A stretch of DNA of 29,117 bases. Source: Balamuthia mandrillaris (Eukaryota > Discosea > Longamoebia > Balamuthiidae). The number at the start of each line of letters is the position of its first letter. Within the stretch, counting starts at the first letter, position 1. This document shows positions 19,893 to 29,117 of this stretch, piece after piece. Below the pieces are notes generated by a model. It was not told where the DNA came from and searched no databases. It saw only the letters and a program-made list of their open reading frames with translations. The DNA is taken from positions 1 to 29,117 of the forward strand of contig JAVKOQ010000537.1 of assembly GCA_031835245.1 (NCBI GenBank). The letters run 5' to 3'. A program made the position numbers and the translations under genes.

Positions 19893-21001
19893 ATGAAGAA
19901 GGACATGGCGCTGCGTTTAGGCATCACCACCAGCCGCCTGCCGGCAGAGGCAGCAGCACGAATAGGGGGTCCCTGTTGCAGGTTGTTGTCGAGCGGAAGG
20001 CCGCTTCTTCACACACCAAACGGCACGGCGCCTGCCCATAAAGCCTCCTTCGACGGCTCGCCCTCCTTCTCCTCTTTCCTGTTGTTGGCCAGACCCTCCA
20101 TTTCCTCCACTGTTGCTTCCTTCTGCTCCCACCACAACCAGCCTTCGCCTCGGCAACACAGACCCCTACGCCAGTACTCCTCCTTCACTTCGGGAGACGA
20201 GCCGCTGGGCGCGCACAACCTCCTCCCACCAAAGGAGGAGATCACGTTGGCCGACCTCGAAAAGCTAGATATACGCGTGGCTACCATCGTGGATGCCCAG
20301 CAGGTGCCCGGAGCCGACAAACTCCTCAAACTTACGCTGGATGTTGGCGGTCTTCCTCCCTTAAGCTCGCACAAAGAACCAACCGCCACCGCTTCCTCTC
20401 CTTCTCCTTCCGCAACGGGTCCCGCCACAGAGCCTACCCAGAGCACCACCGCCGGCGAGCCAAGTTTGAGCTCCACTGCACCCTCCTCTTCCCCTCAAAC
20501 CACCGCCACCGACACCACCACCACATCCTCTGCCACCAGCACCCCCCAGGAGGTCCCTCCTCCCGCGAAAAGTGCAGAGCCCTCCACGCCTCCCAACCCT
20601 TCCAGAACGGAAGAGGAAGAGGACGAGGAAGATGAGGACCAAAAAAGCGAGAAGGCTGTGTCTCGGTACAGGACTGTATTCGCTGGCATTAAAAAGGCCT
20701 ACGACCCAAAGCAGCTACTTGGTCTTAAGACCTTATACGTTGCCAATCTCAAGGTACTTGTTCCTGTTTTCTTGTTTTCATGACCTTGTACATTCTTCTC
20801 CTTCATTTGCTTTTTTCTTCTTGTTCTTCTCCCTCCTGTTGTTGTCAAGCGCAAATATTAACTTCTGTTTGTGGGCAGCCGCGAAAGATGCAGTTTGGAG
20901 TGAGCGAGGGGATGGTCCTTTGTGCTAGTGACAAAGAGGGCAAGAAGATCTATCTAACGGGTGTGGATGTAGGGGCTAAATCTGGAATGAGCGTCTCTTA
21001 A
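19893..21001 (+). CDS. tRNA-binding (EMAP II/Trbp111-type) OB-fold protein with large insert
   Basis: Exons 19893-20753 and 20879-21001 join to 327 residues. Residues 1-100 are rich in Arg, Ser and Ala without acidic residues early on (MALRLGITTSRLPAEAAARI), like a mitochondrial presequence. The tRNA-binding domain starts at about 117: ITLADLEKLDIRVATIVDAQ, PGADKLLKLTLDVGG. It is interrupted by about 105 residues of Ser/Thr/Pro/Ala then Glu/Asp sequence. It resumes at RYRTVFAGIKKAYDPKQL, KTLYVANLKPRKMQFGVSEG and MVLCASDKEGKKIYL. Known relatives (AIMP1/Arc1p C-terminus, the C-terminal domain of bacterial MetRS, Trbp111) bind the tRNA elbow. No synthetase domain is present. Mitochondrial location is inference from the N-terminus. 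Its stop is only about 50 bases from the convergent VIPAS39 stop. Confidence 0.88.
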
Positions 21002-21048
21002 CGATAATATAGGAAATTGCGTTCTTCACTCACTGACTATTCTCCGCC

Positions 21049-23035
21049 CTATTTGTTGCTATTGCTACTGCCGCCTCGCAAGTATTCCTCTATGCTATGC
21101 AAGTAAAACCGGGCGCTCGGTTCTTCTACAAGTTTCTTGGTCAGCTGGCAGCGCAGTGCTTCCAAGCCTTTTCTATCTTGCTCCGCTGTGAGTGCCTATA
21201 GCAGACGATTGGGTCAAAGAGAGGAGAGGGAGAGAAGAGAGAAAAGAGAAAACCTGAATAGCGATGTCATATTGAGCAGTGACAATGGCAAGGCTCGAAC
21301 GCCGATGTAACGGTTGCACAAAGGCAAGATACTCGCGAACCAACTCAGTGGGTCCATTCCATTTAAAGATGGTGTGTATAAACGGTTCGACAGGAAGGCT
21401 GCATCGCCACAACGAGGAGTTCTTGGAGGCCAACGCCGCAAGCAGAAAGCGGGCTGTTGTACCCTGCACCATACGTTTTTATAGTATCGATAAGACGATG
21501 AGATGGAAACGCATATTTTAGTACCTTGGTTGCGTTACTTGACAAGTGCTTTATAGCTTGCCACTCTCCTTTGCGGGCCAATACTTGAAGCTTTGTCCAC
21601 AGCAAGCGCTTTTCGTGAATGTGAAAATCTTTCACCAACGTTTGAGGCTCCACATTGTTTCTCTGCTTCTTATTCTTGACAGAGCACATTACAACATTAG
21701 CACGCAATACTGAGTGAGATAGATACATAGCAAACAAAAAATTTTGGGGGCTTACAAGGGAGTGCCAAAGGCAATGATAGAGCGTGGCGGCGACAGGTGT
21801 TCCAACAATTGATGGCTATGGGCAAGCATGGTACTTCAATAAAGCACAAGAGAGAGGGAGCGAGAGAGAGAGAGAGAGAGAGAAATGTCAAGTGTATCAC
21901 ACCTCGATGTGCAGTTGGTGGTGAAGGAGCTGCTGTTGCTGCAGGAGAGTATGAGATTGAAACGCGAATTCATCCCCATGTCCCTGCAGGCGGGCCAAAC
22001 TAGCTTGCAGTTCATTTATCTTTTGTGTTGTCTTTAGATCCACAACAGAAGGGATTGTAGTTAGTAAAGAAGGTTAGGGGAGCCGAGTAACGCCATACGT
22101 CTGCAGCAGCGAAGCATCTTCGAATCATAAGAATAACGCCATTCCAGCTGTTGTCTTGGACAAGCTGACGGTGTTGCTTGTTGGTAAGTCTACTGGTTTG
22201 TTTCAAGAGCAAGCGATGATACTGCATGGCTTCCTCTCGCTCCTTCATCAGAGTGTGGAACAACGATCGGGTTAAGGAGCGCTGCATTGAGAGTTTCATT
22301 TGCAGGGAGAGAGAGGGAGAGAGAGAGAGAGAGAGAGCGTCAATACAGGAAGGGCAGAGGAAGGAACAGATAGAACAACCTCTAGAAATTGAATAACGAG
22401 AAGAATAGCAGCAGGGTCTCCCTCGGCCAGCGCGCCATCCAGAAGAGCAGCTTTGGCCTGCAGACTGCCAAAGGAAGCCAAACTATAGCCCCTGCCATGG
22501 TTCATAGCGGCCACCACGGCACTCACTTCTTCATCACAAAAGCCATGCCCGTGCTGGCTGGCTTCTTCTGCATGGCTCTCGACAAGCAACTCTAAGCGCT
22601 GCTTCTCGGCTGTTGGCTTCCAAGATCGCCATTGGAAAAGGGTAGGTGAGCTGGGGGTTTGGGGAGGAAGAGCGCAAGCGGGCATTTAAATCAAACTGTA
22701 CCGGTAAGGTCTTGTATTCTGCTCAGAAGAGCCGCCCTCTCTGTCTCGTATTGCCGTAACGTGCTCCACAAGAGGTCCTCCCTGGCGGTAGGCGCCTCCG
22801 CCTCCTCTGTCGCTTTCAGCGCCTTTCCTTGCACCTCAGTACTTGTGGCGGTGTCGGTGGTGGAAGCAGCGGCAGGGGCGATCGGGGAGGAAGCTCCCGG
22901 CGGAGAGGGAGGGCCGAAAGGGTTCAACGCCGCGTCATAGGCGTCTTGCTGCGGTACGTGCTGCTGCGGTGGTGGGCGAGGGGAAGGAGGAGAGGGAGGA
23001 CCAAACGGGTTCAACGCCTCCTCATAGTAATGCAT
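21049..23035 (-). CDS. VIPAS39: VIPAS39 / SPE-39 (VPS16B) homologue, about eight exons
   Basis: Partner of VPS33B in the CHEVI complex, needed for endosome/lysosome and lysosome-related organelle traffic. The N-terminus carries two ALNPFGPPSPP motifs. The following exons give the VPS16 C-terminal-like helical repeats: AALLDGALAEGDPAAILLVI, SWNGVILMIRRC, LLEHLSPPRSIIAFGTPL, NNVEPQTLVKDFHIHEKRLL, WTKLQVLARKGEWQAIKHL, FLLAALASKN, FIHTIFKWNGPTELVREYLA, then YDIAIQ and the last exon 21195-21049 (ALTAEQDRKGLEALR... EEYLRGG). Order and spacing follow animal SPE-39. ATG 23035 is the first Met. The first intron border is uncertain. Two introns carry CT tracts directly before their acceptors. Confidence 0.88.
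21849..21883 (+). repeat. GA microsatellite in a VIPAS39 intron
   Basis: (GA)n with GGGA breaks. On the coding (minus) strand it is CT, lying a few bases upstream of the acceptor TTTATTGAAG at about 21837. Confidence 0.9.
22304..22338 (+). repeat. GA microsatellite in a VIPAS39 intron
   Basis: On the coding strand it is CT and runs almost directly into the acceptor CTCAATGCAG at about 22287. Confidence 0.95.
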
Positions 23036-23273
23036 CACCTCCCTTCCTTCTTCTTTGCTTTAACGCTCACGAAAAAAAAAAAGAAGAGTTTACTGTTTAC
23101 AAGAAGACACACCGAACGGCAAGAAAGGATGGCGACGCCACCTGCAGCAATAAGAGGATGGAGAGGGTGGGTAGGAGGCTGCTGTACAAAAAAGACTTTC
23201 TTCCTCCTCTTGTTGTGCAGCCAATGAGCAGAAAAGTAGGTGGTGAAAAGGAAGAAGGTTGCAGCAAAAAGCA

Positions 23274-25355
23274 TCAAACAGCCCAGATGAGCTTTTTGAT
23301 GGATATCTCGGCCTCCACGTAGAGAGTGTCCTGCTTGAGAAAGCCATTATCGGCGGTTATCTTTGAAGCAAGGACAGCTTTGCGATCGCCCCATCCTTGC
23401 CCTCCTTTTATGGGGAATGTAGTCTTGAACTCTGATAAAGCAATAAGTAAGAACGCGACGGGAGACAATAAACGGAAATAGAGGAGGGGCAAAACAGAGA
23501 GAGAGAGAAGAGCGGGAGGAAGGAAGATGGGAGAGGAGCGAAGGTAGGCAACCTTTTTTAACATTATCGTTGGGGTCTCGATGATTGAGAAACGTGAGGA
23601 AGTATTCAATAGTAACTGACTTGCCTTTGGGCACGTGATTCACATCGAGAAAGAGGTAAATGGAAAAGTAGCCTCTACTTTCTTCATTATCACCGTCCGT
23701 ATAAAAGCCAATAAACCTGCACAGAGGTGAGTTTCCTCGTTTTGAGCATGTCCATTATTTTACGACAGAATGAAAAGGAACGTTTCCTACCAATTAAAAT
23801 CGGCAAAAGAAAACTTGTCGCTTTGCAGGTAGCTCTTCTTCCGCACAGAGCTAAAGTTTTTGATCTTCCATATAACTTTGGTTTCTATTGTAAAGTAAGT
23901 TAGCTCTTGCTGCAATGGACGTTTCCTGCCAAAAGATGAAGACGGAGAGAAGAAAGGATGTATACCACTACTCTTGTGTGCACGCTCCAACTGTTTTATC
24001 TTTTCGTCCTTCAACTGGCGTGGATTGGTTAGGAGGGGGAACGGTGTTAAATGAAAGTAAACATACCTTCAGAATGGCCTCGAATTGGTCAGTAAGCTGT
24101 TGAGTTTTGGAATCAAAAGTTCGCTTCAACAGAGCCATGTGATAGGCGATATCTTCGCTAAGATGCTGTTTGAGGTGCTTGCGCAGCACTCGCGTCGAGC
24201 AACCTTCACTGCCAAACTCACAAGGAACCTCCTCTTCAGGACACTCTTTATTGAGGTGACTATCCAACTCTCCTCTCTTAATCTGCAGGCCACATCCCTT
24301 GCACTCTATTGGCACCAAGGGACACGCTGCCAAGTGTTCCTTTTGGGATTAGTCAGACCAACAAGCTCATACTCCGAAAAAGAAGGATAATAAAAAAAAC
24401 GGCAAGAAAGATAATAAGGAAGGAGACATACCTCAGCATGACAATGCTGCACACTTTTGGTGCAAAAGTCGCATTGGATAGGACGGAAAGGGCAGGAGGC
24501 CTCGTGCTGGTCAATGAACTTGCGGCGCTGCCTCCCACAAGAAGAATCATACTTGCAACTAACAGCGGCAAAGCCACACTTTTGCTCGTGAGAGACACGG
24601 TTCTCCAAGGTTAGCACTTCCTGACAGCCGTCCTCGTCCTCTATCCACTCCATGAAACTTTGGCCTTCGTCCCGCAACTTGAAGTGGTATTTACAAAAGA
24701 CCTTCAGGTTGCGGATGTGCTTTTCCACAAAGAGGCTCCTGGCAAGGTGCTCCTCTTCAAGGCGGCAACGACAGGTGGGGCATTCCGGGTTCTTGCTGAT
24801 GGACCGCACTATGCACGACAGACAGAACAGGTGGCCGTTCCTGCATTGGCGTGGCTTGTTCAGGATTTGAAGGCATATGCCGCACTGAACATCTTTGGCA
24901 GCCTCCTGGTCCACTATCAAGTTGTCAAAGGGAAGGCTTGGCGCTGCACGCCCTCCTCCACCCCCCACTGCCCCTGCTGCTGTAGAGGAGCTGCCGCATG
25001 AAGGGCCACCACCGCCACAACTGCTACTGCTGCCACCACCAAGCAACAACCCTGCAGCAGCCGCCACGCTCGCCATCTCCCTCCTGCTCTGCCCCGCAAA
25101 AGAGGAGGAAGAAGGTGAATAGGAGGAGTAGGGCGAGGTGGGACCCTCCGTGGTGGTGGTGGAGGTATGGAGAAGCTCCGCTATTTGCCTCAGGCGGTGC
25201 AGAGTGGGTCCTAAGGGGCTGCCAGAGCCTCTTGCCTCCTCCTCCCTCCGCTCTCGCGCCTGTGCGGTGGCCGCCTCCAGCTCCCCTTCCTCGTCGTCCT
25301 CCAGCTGCCGCTCCAGCTCCACCTCCGCCTCTACCTGTATTTCGTGCGGCTCCAC
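23274..25355 (-). CDS. TRAF-like RING / TRAF zinc finger / MATH protein
   Basis: Likely E3 ubiquitin ligase adaptor. Order: low-complexity Glu, Ser and Gly region; RING finger (CGICLQIL, CRNGHLFCLSCI, CPTC); two or more TRAF-type zinc fingers (SHEQKCGFAAVSCKYDSSCG; FRPIQCDFC; HLAACPLVPIECKGC; CEFGSEGC); coiled coil (LLKRTFDSKTQQLTDQFEAI, then KDEKIKQLERAHKSS); MATH domain over four short exons (VIWKIKNFSSVRKKSYLQSD; FIGFYTDGDNEESRGYFSIY; VTIEYFLTFLNH; KKLIWAV at the stop). Second exon 24339-24067. The RING frame is open up to a GTG at 25355; the first in-frame ATG is 25076 (MASVAAAAG). An upstream coding exon beginning at ATG 25536 is possible, so the true start is unsettled. Dictyostelium has many proteins with this layout. 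Confidence 0.88.
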
Positions 25356-25963
25356 TCCCTCTCTCTTTTTTTTGTGCGTAACCGCCGTCGCCCGCCGTCG
25401 CCCGCTGCCCCTCCTCCTTTTTTCTGTTCAAGCCAAAAGCCCCTTGTTGTTGTTGTTCGTTATTTGTTTCTGCTGCTTGAACTTTCCCCCGGCGTGGTCC
25501 TGTCCTCTTGTTTTGGTGTCGACATGGCACATCCATCAACACCCCTCAGGCAAGAACAAACTATTAGGTTGGTGGGTCTACTCTTATGATCGGAAGAAGC
25601 AGGCAGAAAAGAAAATAGAAAATAGAGCCAGCATGGCTCACACATTCTAGAACGCCACCATGCACCAAAGAATGCCTTTTTGATGACAACTCAGCCAATC
25701 ATGGAGAGGTAAACACCTCGTCAACCGCTTTGTCCCCGTCGCCGTTTTACATCGGCGAAAAGGAGAAACTAGCACTAGAAAATGCCCGAAACCGCCGCGA
25801 TCAACACGCGGATTGGCCAACCGGGGGATTTCGGCCAATTTATGCTCACGTAATCCCAGCATTACTCCTTCTCCGCAGCTCCGGCACCACTTATAAACTG
25901 GTTTACTCCCTCCTTTCGTCAAACTGAGTACTTGTCACGATTCTGGTTAGAGGAGACAGGAAC
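25356..25963. promoter_or_regulatory. Bidirectional promoter region with CCAAT and TATA-like boxes
   Basis: This lies between the divergent TRAF-like and ABCG genes. CCAAT pentamers lie at 25695-25699 and 25835-25839, and an inverted copy (ATTGG) at 25812-25816. TATAAA at 25892-25897 is about 67 bases before the ABCG ATG. The TRAF-like leader, or an unseen first exon, may occupy the left part up to about 25540. Confidence 0.5.
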
Positions 25964-28494
25964 ATGGACCTTTCTGCCCAAGAAGTACAGTTATCACAGG
26001 AAATGGAGGAGCTACAGCACCACTCCACAGACTCAAACAGCACAGACCCCAGCAGCATGTCTTCATCAGAGGAGGAAGAGGACGAATCTGTGGGAGAAGA
26101 AGCCGGAACCTCTAACCAGGCGGCTCTGGCCAACATGTCCAGCTTCGCCAGGCTGACACAGAGCCTTAAAGAAGAAAAAGGACAGCACCAAGTTGCAAAC
26201 CCAATATGTTTGGACTTCGTCAACATCAGCTATTCGGTGAAGCTACCACACGGAGGTCCTGCCAATTTCTTCAGGCACACCCTCAAGAAAGAAAAAAGGG
26301 AAAAGAAGGAGTTGCTGCATTCCATGTCGGGCAGATTCATCCCTGGCCGTGTTGCTGCTATTATGGGTCCATCAGGTATGCTTTTTAAGTTTTGGGTGTG
26401 TAAGTGCTAGAACTTTAATCACATGGTCTCCTACTATCTTCTTCTTCTTCTCTCTCTCTCTCTCTCGCTCTCTCTCTCTCTCTGGTTATCCATCAAACAG
26501 GAGCTGGCAAGAGCACCTTTTTGAATTTCCTTTCGGGCCGCATAAGAGGAGGAAAGACCAGCGGCAAGGTTCTTCTCAATGGCCGCAAACGAGATAGTGA
26601 CTTTAAATACCTCAGCGCCTACGTCATGCAGGATGACACATTGTTGCCGAATCTGACGCCCCGCGAGCTGCTTCGTTATGCAGCTCGTCTGCGCCTTCCT
26701 GCCTCGATGAGCAACAAAGAGAAGGACCAGCGTGTGGAGACGGTCATTGAGGAACTGGTCAGTCATTGCTCTCCTGTCTTCTGCCAGGTTCTCCGGTTAT
26801 CTAACATTGGCCAAAAATCTTACAGGGGCTACAAAAATGCGCCAACACCCAGGTTGGCCAAGTGGGCATCAAGCGAGGAATATCTGGAGGAGAAAGGCGT
26901 CGAGTGAGCATTGGCTTAGAGCTTCTGACCAATCCCCAATTGCTGTTCTTGGACGAGCCAACAAGCGGGTTGGATAGTGCCACCGCTGAGAGCGTCATTA
27001 TCATGCTGAAGAGACTTGCCAGGCAGGGTCGAACAATCATATGCACCATCCATCAACCCTCATCCGAAATCTTTCAGGCTTTCGATGACTTGTTCCTTGT
27101 AGTCAATGGGCACTTGGCCTATGCCGGCCCCGTTGAGGAATCTAAGAACTACTTCAACGACCTTGGGTTTCCTTGCCCCAAGTTTACTAACCCATCGGAT
27201 CACTTCATGAGGCTTTTAACCAAGACGGAAGATAAAACAGAGGAGCAACACACCGAGCAGGTCCAAACCATTGTGCAGGCGTTCAAGGATCATCAAAGTG
27301 AGTATTTCTTCGTCTTCCGTTCTTTTAATCGAATACCTGACCGCCAACACACCAACTTTTGCTTGCAGACAAAAACAACTTTCTGGAACAAGACAGCGGC
27401 TTGCCACCACCACCAGAAGCCGACTACCGCAAGGCAACTTGGTATTTGCAATTTTGGATCCTTCTCTCTCGCTCCTGGTTACAATACATACGCGATCCCT
27501 CCATGACTCACCAACGACTGGTACAAAACATCATGGTTGGACTCATCACCGGGTTATTGTGGTTACAAACGGATGATAACCAACGAGGTATGGAGCTGTC
27601 TACTTTTGTTTGTCTCCTGATGAAGTCTTCTTCTCACTTTATTGCGTTTTAAAGGTTATATTGATAGGATGGGGGCCATCTTCTTAGTCCTGATCTACAG
27701 CGTCTTCGCCACTGGAAACAGCATCCTCTATGTTTGTATGTATCACTATCTTGACGCTAATTGTTGTCGTGTTTCAATTGCTTTTGCTGACCAAGTATCT
27801 TATTTTACAGTCCCACTGGAGCGGCCCACATTCTTGCGGGAGTACAACAACGGAATGTACAGCGTTCTTCCATACTATCTTGCCAAGTCATTGGCAGACC
27901 TTCCTTTTAACATCGTAAATCCAATTGTGTTTGGAAGCATTGTATACTGGATGGTTGGGCTGCAAGCTGAAGCTGATAAGTTTTTCATTTATCTGGCGAC
28001 TGTCATCATTATCACCAACATTGCTCAGACCAAAGGTCTCCTCGTCAGTGTGGGGCTGGACCTCAAGTACGTGCTTCAGCTTTTCTCTTTATTGATGGAC
28101 ATGTTTAGACTGACACTACTTCTCGTTCTAAAGAGCTTCTTTAGCTCTGTTCCCCGTGACAGTGATCCCTATGTTGTTGGTAGGCGGATTCTTCCTGAAC
28201 GTGGAAAACACTCCTCCCTACTTCATCTGGTTGCAGTACATTTCCTATTTCTTCTACGCATTTATGGTACTGGGCATCAACGAGTTTGAAGACGGCAACT
28301 TTTACTGCGACTCAGATGAACTCCAGAACGGGGAATGCCCGGTTACAACAGGAGAGCAAGTTTTGGAAGATCGTGGGCTTGATGACTTCGAGATTTGGAT
28401 AGGATTCGTGGGGATGATAGGCCTCTTTGTTGTGCTTCGGTTCATGACCTATTTCGCTCTTTTGTTGTTGGCAAAAAAGGCCTCTTCCACGTAA
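25964..28494 (+). CDS. ABCG-family half-transporter, seven exons
   Basis: Membrane exporter of lipids, sterols or drugs that works as a dimer. Exons 25964-26375, 26501-26757, 26826-27297, 27369-27587, 27655-27735, 27811-28066 and 28134-28494 join to 685 residues, the normal size for an ABCG half-transporter. An acidic Ser-rich N-terminus (SSSEEEEDESVGEE) precedes the nucleotide-binding domain: Walker A GPSGAGKST at 135-143 (split by intron 1), Q-loop AYVMQDDTLLPNLTPRE, signature ISGGERRRVSIG, Walker B LLFLDEPTSGLD, and switch TIHQPSSEIF. Six membrane helices follow, with the family FPLERPTFLREYNNGMYS re-entry segment and a loop between helices 5 and 6 rich in Cys and acidic residues (NFYCDSDELQNGECPV). 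All motifs are intact. Substrate cannot be read from sequence. Confidence 0.96.
26439..26483 (+). repeat. CT microsatellite in ABCG intron 1
   Basis: (CTT)n then (CT)n, ending 17 bases before the acceptor ATCAAACAG at 26500. It is pyrimidine in the sense of the gene. Confidence 0.95.
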
Positions 28495-28739
28495 ACGCTT
28501 ATGTACTTAAGAAAAATGTTAAACGACTTTGACGGGCTTTATTACTGTGTTTTTCACATGTGGCACTAAAGTGAATGCAACTAACTTACGCACTGACAGC
28601 CTGTTACAAAACCTTTCCGTCGTCTTTGTTTAGCGCACCAGGAGGTTCCGTGGACACGCAGTTATTTGAAGCCACCCTTTGGAATTGCTCTGGGAACATG
28701 GGAGACAAAGCAAACACATGAAGAAACATGTGAGACGAA
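28495..28739. other. Gap between convergent ABCG and PH-protein genes
   Basis: No standard AATAAA is seen after the ABCG stop. A possible last exon of the PH gene lies on the minus strand here (acceptor TTCCCAG at about 28686; reading EQFQRVASNNCVSTEPPG to a stop at about 28609), which would replace the stop at 28740. Confidence 0.4.
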
Positions 28740-29117
28740 TCAAACAGCGGGAGCAACACGAGGAAACCAACCTGCACCCAACCCGAAATTGGCGTCCTTT
28801 CTGCCGAGGAGCACTACGTTGGGAAGATTTACTATACAACTGTTGATTTCTTCAATCCATGTTTGCTTCTCCTCAGGAGAAGCAGCATGAATGGTAATCT
28901 TACTCTTATTTTCATCTGTGCGCACCACTGAGAAGGTAATACCTGGTTAAGAAGATAGAGTGGAGGAATTCGGATAGTGTTATTCTCGTGGCTGGGAGAA
29001 CGCTGGAAGTCAACTACTGGAAGCTTACCTTCTTCGTCGTTGCCGTCCCACACCAGCACATTTCCTATTGGAATGAACCCGCTTCGGTCAATAAACTTCT
29101 TTCCCCAGTCCTTCTTC
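28740..29117 (-). CDS. PH-domain protein, C-terminal part, cut by window edge
   Basis: Exon end at 29029 and exon from 28942 join across a GT-AG intron: KKDWGKKFIDRSGFIPIGNV, LVWDGNDEEG, then ITFSVVRTDENKSKITIHAA and SPEEKQTWIEEINSCIVNLP. This is the second half of a pleckstrin-homology fold with the invariant Trp in the last helix (KQTWIEEIN). The form resembles the PH domain that follows DH domains in Rho exchange factors of amoebae, but the upstream part is outside the window. The frame stops at 28740; splicing to a further exon near 28685 is possible. PH domains bind phosphoinositides or proteins at membranes. Confidence 0.75.

Overview
This window is nuclear DNA from an intron-rich eukaryote, most likely a unicellular one. 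The genes are split by short GT-AG introns (about 50-200 bases). The product set is purely eukaryotic: a RAD54-type Snf2 ATPase, a DHHC palmitoyltransferase, the Ragulator subunit LAMTOR3, a PARP-type zinc finger/BRCT/SAP protein, a second SAP protein, VIPAS39/SPE-39 (VPS16B), a TRAF-like RING/MATH protein, an ABCG half-transporter and a PH-domain protein. LAMTOR3, VIPAS39 and TRAF-like proteins together suggest an amoebozoan- or holozoan-like protist, but the sequence alone does not fix the lineage.

Layout. Positions 121-4236 (-) hold RAD54. It is divergent from an AT-rich seven-exon multipass membrane protein at 4469-5804 (+), faintly ICE2-like. Then come a DHHC acyltransferase (6262-7660, -), LAMTOR3 (8046-8963, -) and a zf-PARP/BRCT/SAP protein (9671-10874, -). 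Positions 10.9-17.5 kb are a gene-poor, repeat-rich stretch. It holds a fragment of a DUF374-type lysophospholipid acyltransferase (-), an unrecognised multi-exon gene or pseudogene (+), a decayed reading frame that may come from a mobile element, a small secretory coiled-coil/membrane gene built of 14- and 11-residue repeats (15985-16815, +), and an orphan WD40 exon partly duplicated in tandem. From 17.7 kb genes are dense again: a SAP protein (+), a probably mitochondrial tRNA-binding OB-fold protein with a large insert (+), VIPAS39 (-), a TRAF-like protein (-), the ABCG transporter (+) and the C-terminal end of a PH protein (-) at the right edge.

Most reading frames were checked by joining exons: the membrane protein, DHHC, LAMTOR3, zf-PARP, coiled-coil, SAP, tRNA-binding and ABCG genes each join into one uninterrupted frame whose length divides by three.

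The most striking pattern is the placing of the many CT/GA microsatellites. Those inside introns lie almost without exception with the pyrimidine strand in sense, usually just upstream of the 3' splice site, whichever strand the gene is on. Purine-rich repeats in sense occur in exons, where they encode Glu-rich tails. Three genes (RAD54, zf-PARP/BRCT/SAP, SAP) act on DNA or chromatin, and two (LAMTOR3, VIPAS39) on lysosomes or endosomes. Nothing shows that these are co-regulated.
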